A stretch of 8,448 nt of DNA, taken from positions 1-8,448 of the forward strand of contig JAUXTV010000106.1 of the NCBI GenBank assembly GCA_030679025.1, given 5' to 3'. The first letter of the stretch is position 1. Each line of letters opens with the position of its first letter. This document shows, one piece after another, positions 5,366 to 8,448 of this stretch. A program made the position numbers and the translations under genes. This stretch comes from Candidatus Woesearchaeota archaeon (GTDB taxonomy: Archaea; Nanobdellota; Nanobdellia; SCGC-AAA011-G17; UBA489). The notes below the pieces were generated by a model that was not told where the DNA came from, did not search any database, and saw nothing but the letters and a program-made list of their open reading frames with translations.

Positions 5366-5416
5366 TCAGCTTATAAACCTTTCAAATGTCGCATCAAAAT
5401 GCACAATTTTATCCAT
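5366..5416 (-). CDS. 16-codon SD-led ORF in frame with the ART-like gene, closed by TGA
   Basis: Reads MDKIVHFDATFERFIS and stops at TGA. The GGAGTGAT element that overlaps the stop of the coiled-coil gene is a good SD for this ATG. After the TGA the same frame continues SKTFEA directly into the ATG of the ART-like protein, 69 bp on. It could be a leader peptide, or the true N-terminus of the ART-like protein cut off by a nonsense mutation or sequencing error. The TATA box of the ART-like gene lies over its last codons. Confidence 0.35.
   Translation of the reverse strand: MDKIVHFDATFERFIS
5370..5377 (-). promoter_or_regulatory. TATA box of the ART-like gene
   Basis: The minus strand reads TTTATAAG, flanked GG before and C after. 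Its centre is about 27 bp upstream of the ATG at 5347, the spacing seen for the other leaderless genes here, and no SD precedes that ATG. Confidence 0.6.
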
Positions 5417-5421
5417 AGCAA

Positions 5422-5700
5422 TCACTCCTCTTTTTTTAGTTTATATCTATGAGCTAGAACATCAATATAATCTCCGACTGTTAAGGGTATATCTAGAGGC
5501 AGATCCATTCTTTCTTCTTCTTGGTCCATTCCCCAATTAAGAGCTACTTGTATTCTACCTTTCAATTCAGCCTGCATATTCTCATGCTGACGATATGCTG
5601 CACCACTTTCCTCTGGATTCATATCTTTTACTCTCTGTTCTAATGTCACTATATCTTGTAGTAATTTATCTTTATCTGTTTGCAATATATCTGTTTTCAT
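5422..5700 (-). CDS. small acidic coiled-coil protein (92 aa)
   Basis: Unrecognised. Residues 8-50 form a likely coiled coil (DKDKLLQDIVTLEQRVKDM, then HENMQAELKGRIQVAL). An acidic stretch, DQEEERMD, and a folded-looking end, PLTVGDYIDVLAHRYKLKK, follow. There is no membrane segment or signal peptide. The start at 5700 has no SD but has a TATA-like AAATATAAACC about 24 bp upstream, so the transcript is probably leaderless. It lies 74 bp upstream of the ART-like gene on the same strand, and its stop overlaps an SD for the short ORF between them, so both may share a transcript. Small size, acidity and position would fit an antitoxin or regulator of the ART-like protein, but I see no DNA-binding motif. 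Confidence 0.72.
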   Translation of the reverse strand: MKTDILQTDKDKLLQDIVTLEQRVKDMNPEESGAAYRQHENMQAELKGRIQVALNWGMDQEEERMDLPLDIPLTVGDYIDVLAHRYKLKKEE

Positions 5701-5717
5701 TGATTTCTATTTATTCA

Positions 5718-5730
5718 GGTTTATATTTAA
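5718..5730 (-). promoter_or_regulatory. TATA-like element of the coiled-coil gene
   Basis: The minus strand reads TTAAATATAAACC. It lies 18-30 bp before the ATG at 5700, consistent with leaderless transcription. The rest of 5701-5843 is the divergent spacer; on the plus strand it carries a weaker TTTAAAAAG at 5799-5807 that may serve the membrane-protein gene. Confidence 0.5.
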
Positions 5731-5843
5731 TTCTTTTTACTTGTCTTTTTCACTCTACCTAGGGAGTTAATCATTTCCACCTTTCCAGCACAACTATCTT
5801 TAAAAAGTAAAATAGAGTTCTAGTGATTGGAGGATTTGACTAC

Positions 5844-6023
5844 ATGAAAGGATTACTACAAATTGTTATTGGCTTACTCTTATGGGTAGGAACACTTTAT
5901 TTACTAACGATACCTAATTGGTTACAAGCTACTTTAACCTTATTACGTGGAGGCATAGTCTTTGGACTGTTCTTTATAGGGTTGGGCGTATTATTATTAG
6001 GATTTAATGAATTGAGAGCTTAA
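5844..6023 (+). CDS. small two-helix membrane protein (59 aa)
   Basis: Starts MKGLLQIVIGLLLWVGTLYL. Two hydrophobic helices, about residues 3-22 and 32-54, are joined by a short loop with IPNWLQATLTLLRGG, and the chain ends in a short polar tail, NELRA. I chose the ATG at 5844 because GGAGGA (5829-5834) is a proper SD for it; a GTG at 5823 would add seven residues and swallow the SD. Similar tiny two-helix proteins seem common in DPANN-type genomes (general recollection, not checked), with unknown roles. It is followed directly by the next gene, so the two are probably cotranscribed. Confidence 0.78.
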   Translation: MKGLLQIVIGLLLWVGTLYLLTIPNWLQATLTLLRGGIVFGLFFIGLGVLLLGFNELRA

Positions 6024-6050
6024 ATGATGATTACAGAAAAAGGAGTCTTA

Positions 6051-6365
6051 ATGACAGCTAAGCTCAATGGAATAACCTTAGAGCAGCTTACTTTCGATGC
6101 AGCCCAAAAAAGAACAGATTTACAACCTGCTGCTGCTCCTCTTGTGATAGTAAGAAGAAATTGGGAGCATAGATCAGTATTAGCAGAGCAAAATAAATCA
6201 GATTTACTTCTGTTACTTCCAGAAGACCCTATTCCTCCAAAATCAGTCGCATATGTTGTCGGGACAAGGTTACAAATTCTAACTACTACTTTAGTCTTTG
6301 GTAAAGAAACTGGCGGATTGAATGTCGACCAATATTTTGCTGTTCAGTTCTATCGGAAGAAGTGA
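6051..6365 (+). CDS. hypothetical protein (104 aa)
   Basis: Unrecognised. It begins MTAKLNGITLEQLTFDAA and contains APLVIVRRNWEHRSVLAE and SDLLLLLPEDPIPPKSVAYV. Alternating hydrophobic runs suggest a mostly beta, soluble domain, with no signal peptide, Cys or clear catalytic motif. The ATG at 6051 has AGGAG (6041-6045) just upstream, which favours it. An ATG at 6024, immediately after the stop of the membrane-protein gene, would add nine residues (MMITEKGVL) and is the alternative. It ends in TGA and overlaps the tail of the convergent Nre gene by 16 bp. Confidence 0.72.
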   Translation: MTAKLNGITLEQLTFDAAQKRTDLQPAAAPLVIVRRNWEHRSVLAEQNKSDLLLLLPEDPIPPKSVAYVVGTRLQILTTTLVFGKETGGLNVDQYFAVQFYRKK

Positions 6366-7573
6366 GACAATTTACTTTGTGTTTTTGTTGACTGCAATAA
6401 TTTGCTCAGAGCTAAAGTTTTATTTAAATCGAAATGAAATTTTTCTTTGGCTACTTTTTTGATGTATTCTACCATAGTCTTTTGATCTGGAAATATTATT
6501 GGAGGATTAGCCATTGTTTTCCTACAGGAAGCTCTACAAACCCACACTCCGAGCGATGCCCAATATTCTGGCAATTCAAATCTAATGACTAATGCAGATG
6601 CTTGTCTCTTAATTTTTTTGAGATGTTCTAAGATTGCAATGCGTGAGGCATAATACCCGCCAGCAGTAGAGAAAGCATATTGTGATCTTCCCCAATAATC
6701 TTCCCAGTCAGTTGCACCTGTCATCGTGTCTGTGGGATTCCAAGCAGATCCAGGAACAAAATATTCAAAGAGCTCATATCTAAAATTATCTGGAAACAAT
6801 AAAGCGAAATAATAATTCCCTAAATGACTGCCATGAAAGAGTTGATAGGAATCTATCTGCTGATAATCTCGAATTTCTTTTTTTATTTGCTTGCCCAACA
6901 TATCATCGACTGCAGTGATGGACCAGCGTGTTGGCACGAGTTTACGATTTTTCTTCAAACCAAGTACACCTACACTTAACAATTGATTTAGAGTATTATC
7001 TTGGAATTGATGTTTGTACAAATAACTAATAGCATCAGTTGCTTTCAAATCTGTGTCACTTAATACTTTTTCTACATGAGTATCTACTGCAACATTTTCT
7101 GTTAGACGAGCATCTTTCAGAGAAGCACGAGGACCCATAGGCATATTGACCTTATCTGTGTCAAACTGTAAAGTTATCTTTTTCTTCAACTCAATCTCTA
7201 CATCTACTGGACGTTTAGCCATGCCAATTTGCTGTGCTATGTCTACGAATTTTTCTGATGAACGCGCTTGATCTGCTGTTGTTGCAAAACGAGAATTAAT
7301 CAAACTGGAACGCAGACGAATGATAGTGTTGATATCTAATTTCTGTTGTGCCCAATATTGTTCTGCACTATAGAGCCATGCGTCTGGAACTTTTTCTGGT
7401 GGTGAGAGAATACCTACGTTGACTTTTGGATACTTGAGTTTGCTGCCTACAAAAATCTGGGGTGGAGAATTGCCAAAAAAATTGTCTGTTACCTTCTGCA
7501 CTCCTTGAAACATGATAGCGCTCATTTCTGAAAAATCTGGAGCTTTCTTTCTGTAGATAACTTCTGCAACCAT
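6350..7573 (-). CDS. nre: Nre-family archaeal DNA repair protein with C-terminal PIP box
   Basis: The 407 residues match the archaeal Nre family (former DUF650/DUF651; NreA in Haloferax is linked to DNA repair through PCNA). N-terminal landmarks are PPQIFVGSKLKYPKVNVGIL (37-56), IGMAKRPVDVEIELKKK (116-132) and MPMGPRASLKDARLTENVAV (144-163). C-terminal landmarks are LLSVGVLGLKKNRKLVPTRW (198-217) running into SITAVDDMLGKQI, LGNYYFALLFPDNFRYELFE (251-270), and GRSQYAFSTAGGYYASR (295-311). The last residues, QSKLSHFF (399-406), are a textbook Qxx(L/I)xxFF PCNA-interacting box. The Cys-rich zinc-finger segment found at the N-terminus of many Nre proteins is absent. A TATA box 26 bp upstream and no SD indicate a leaderless mRNA. 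The tail overlaps the plus-strand hypothetical gene by 16 bp. Confidence 0.93.
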   Translation of the reverse strand: MVAEVIYRKKAPDFSEMSAIMFQGVQKVTDNFFGNSPPQIFVGSKLKYPKVNVGILSPPEKVPDAWLYSAEQYWAQQKLDINTIIRLRSSLINSRFATTADQARSSEKFVDIAQQIGMAKRPVDVEIELKKKITLQFDTDKVNMPMGPRASLKDARLTENVAVDTHVEKVLSDTDLKATDAISYLYKHQFQDNTLNQLLSVGVLGLKKNRKLVPTRWSITAVDDMLGKQIKKEIRDYQQIDSYQLFHGSHLGNYYFALLFPDNFRYELFEYFVPGSAWNPTDTMTGATDWEDYWGRSQYAFSTAGGYYASRIAILEHLKKIKRQASALVIRFELPEYWASLGVWVCRASCRKTMANPPIIFPDQKTMVEYIKKVAKEKFHFDLNKTLALSKLLQSTKTQSKLSHFFR

Positions 7574-7594
7574 ATATCTAAAATAGGATTTCTC

Positions 7595-7603
7595 TTTTAT
7601 AAA
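7595..7603. promoter_or_regulatory. TATA box of nre, possibly read both ways
   Basis: The plus strand reads TTTTATAAA and the minus strand TTTATAAAA. The centre is 26 bp before the nre ATG at 7573, ideal for a leaderless start. On the plus strand it is too close (about 15 bp) to the GTG at 7614 to support that as the M50 start, but it could give a leader of about 40 nt to the ATG at 7668. Confidence 0.65.
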
Positions 7604-7667
7604 CCCTTAGGGAGTGTTTGAGAAGCACTTCCAGAAAGCTTTTAAAGAAGTTTTTCTTCATGATTTT

Positions 7668-8234
7668 ATGGCTCTTTTTAACCTTCAAGAACTCTTTGAC
7701 TTACTTATCATGGTTCTAGGATTAGGGTATATTTTCATGGGTTCGATGCAACGACCAAGAACTGTAGAAAGTTATTTGCAAACTTCTCGTTTTGATTGGC
7801 AAGGTTTTCAATGGGCTATTTTAATTACTGCACCTGCAATTGTCTTGCATGAATTAGCACATAAATTTGTTGCCATGTTCTTTGGACTACTAGCGACGTT
7901 TCATGCTTCTTACTTTGGATTGGGATTAGGTATTTTCTTACGTTTAATCCAGTCTCCATTTATTATTTTCGTTCCTGGCTATGTTTCCATTCAAGGAGCA
8001 TCTCATTTGGAAGCTGCAATTACTGCTTTTGTTGGACCAGGAACTAACTTACTCCTATTTGCAATTGCTTGGCTTATCTTGAACAATGCACGACGCTTAA
8101 CTTTTCGTCAGAAATTCTTATGGCAGGCAACCAAGCAGATCAATTTATTTTTATTCTTCTTTAATATGATCCCTATTCCACCGTTTGACGGCTTTACTGT
8201 AGTGGCTGGACTGATTAGTGTTTTGACTTCTTAG
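7668..8234 (+). CDS. M50 (site-2 protease type) membrane metallopeptidase
   Basis: A zinc protease buried in the membrane, of the family that cleaves substrates within or near the bilayer. With the ATG at 7668 it has 188 residues and opens MALFNLQELFDLLIMVLGLG, a first helix typical of short archaeal M50 proteins. The zinc site HELAH (61-65) lies in helix 2, GPGTN (124-128) is the conserved GPxxN, and NMIPIPPFDG (166-175) supplies the third zinc ligand Asp174. At least five hydrophobic segments are seen. A GTG at 7614 would add 18 residues but has no usable SD or well-placed TATA box; a CTTTTAAAG at 7639-7647 lies 25 bp before the ATG and would suit a leaderless start. Its target is unknown. 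The tail overlaps the convergent Lys-rich gene by 20 bp. Confidence 0.88.
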   Translation: MALFNLQELFDLLIMVLGLGYIFMGSMQRPRTVESYLQTSRFDWQGFQWAILITAPAIVLHELAHKFVAMFFGLLATFHASYFGLGLGIFLRLIQSPFIIFVPGYVSIQGASHLEAAITAFVGPGTNLLLFAIAWLILNNARRLTFRQKFLWQATKQINLFLFFFNMIPIPPFDGFTVVAGLISVLTS

Positions 8235-8448
8235 CTTTATGCATTGGTTTATGCTTGCTGTTCTTTTTTGGAACTGGTTTTTTCTTAACTGTTTTTTTAA
8301 CAGGTTTCTTTGGCTTCTCTTCTTTCGCACCTTTTTTCTTTGCAGGCTTAGCTTCAGCAAGACGTTCTTCTTCCGCTGCTAATGCTTCATTCAACTCTGC
8401 GCGCAATTTTTCAATATAATTTTTTGTTTTTTCCACCAATTGCCTGCT
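8215..8448 (-). CDS. Lys-rich protein with helical N-terminus (5' end probably outside window)
   Basis: Unrecognised. The frame is open to the right edge. Inside the window the only starts near the edge are TTG (8439) and GTG (8434-8436), without a clear SD, so the gene is probably cut. The visible part begins with an amphipathic helix (KNYIEKLRAELNEALAAEEE) and then becomes a low-complexity tail of Lys, Pro and Ala (KPAKKKGAKEEKPKKP and similar), ending KPMHKAKKSKH. Such tails resemble histone H1-like or ribosome-associated extensions and suggest nucleic-acid binding (inference). It overlaps the end of the M50 gene by 20 bp. Confidence 0.62.
   Translation of the reverse strand, partial: SRQLVEKTKNYIEKLRAELNEALAAEEERLAEAKPAKKKGAKEEKPKKPVKKTVKKKPVPKKNSKHKPMHKAKKSKH

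Noticed and set aside
5366..5368. TGA read as a sense codon (recoding) to join the 16-codon ORF with the ART-like gene.
   Set aside because: TGA ends the 92-aa and 104-aa genes in this same window, so a general reassignment is unlikely; mutation or a leader peptide is simpler.
6350..7573. The LFHGS stretch in the Nre protein looked like a second ADP-ribosyltransferase domain, similar to LFHGTSS in the 190-aa protein.
   Set aside because: The region lies inside the conserved Nre C-terminal domain (LVPTRWSITAVDD before it, GRSQYAFSTAGGYYA after it), which fully explains it.
7614..7667. GTG start at 7614 for the M50 protease.
   Set aside because: The GGAG before it abuts the GTG and cannot act as an SD, the TATA box is too close, and family-like sequence begins at the ATG at 7668; kept only as an alternative.
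8151..8360. A 69-codon Arg/Lys-rich minus-strand frame.
   Set aside because: It is the shifted frame of the Lys-rich gene and runs deep into the M50 coding sequence.

Overview
This AT-rich window is archaeal. The evidence is a eukaryote/archaeal-type ribosomal protein L15e, an archaea-specific Nre DNA-repair protein with a C-terminal PCNA-binding motif, TATA-box promoters of the TTTATAAA type placed about 25 bp before start codons (leaderless transcription), and short, tightly packed genes. The compactness, many tiny hypotheticals and divergent sequences suggest a DPANN-type lineage (Woesearchaeota/Pacearchaeota-like). That placement is inference, not something read directly.

Layout. Positions 1-597 (minus) hold the N-terminal half of a DHH-family phosphoesterase that runs off the left edge. 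Positions 643-1481 (minus) hold a run of very small genes (32-42 codons), five of them with clear or acceptable Shine-Dalgarno sites; all five are cationic, Cys-free and not membrane-like. This is the most unusual region. Positions 1551-3919 (plus) encode an ABC-2 type exporter: a six-helix permease, then an ATPase overlapping it by one base and carrying an unusual C-terminal HEAT-like extension. Convergent to it is L15e (3927-4490, minus), preceded by about 285 bp with a possible decayed or tiny ORF. Then, on the minus strand, come a putative ADP-ribosyltransferase-fold protein (4775-5347) and, upstream of it, a small acidic coiled-coil protein (5422-5700). Between those two lies a short SD-led ORF in frame with the ART-like gene but closed by TGA. 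Positions 5844-6365 (plus) encode a two-helix membrane protein and a small hypothetical protein. Nre (6350-7573, minus) overlaps the latter tail to tail. An M50 site-2 protease-type membrane metallopeptidase (7668-8234, plus) and a Lys-rich protein (8215-8448, minus, probably cut by the right edge) finish the window, also overlapping tail to tail.

Expression logic. Two start modes can be seen. First genes of units (DHH, Nre, the coiled-coil gene, the ART-like gene) have a TATA box 24-27 bp before the ATG and no SD, as in leaderless mRNAs. Internal or tiny genes have SD motifs (AAGGAGG, GAGGTGAT) about 8 nt before the ATG.

Only the permease/ATPase pair can be linked functionally with confidence. 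Nre (PCNA-linked DNA repair), DHH phosphoesterase and L15e are housekeeping genes. The tiny-gene cluster and the coiled-coil/ART-like pair are the best places to look for something undescribed.
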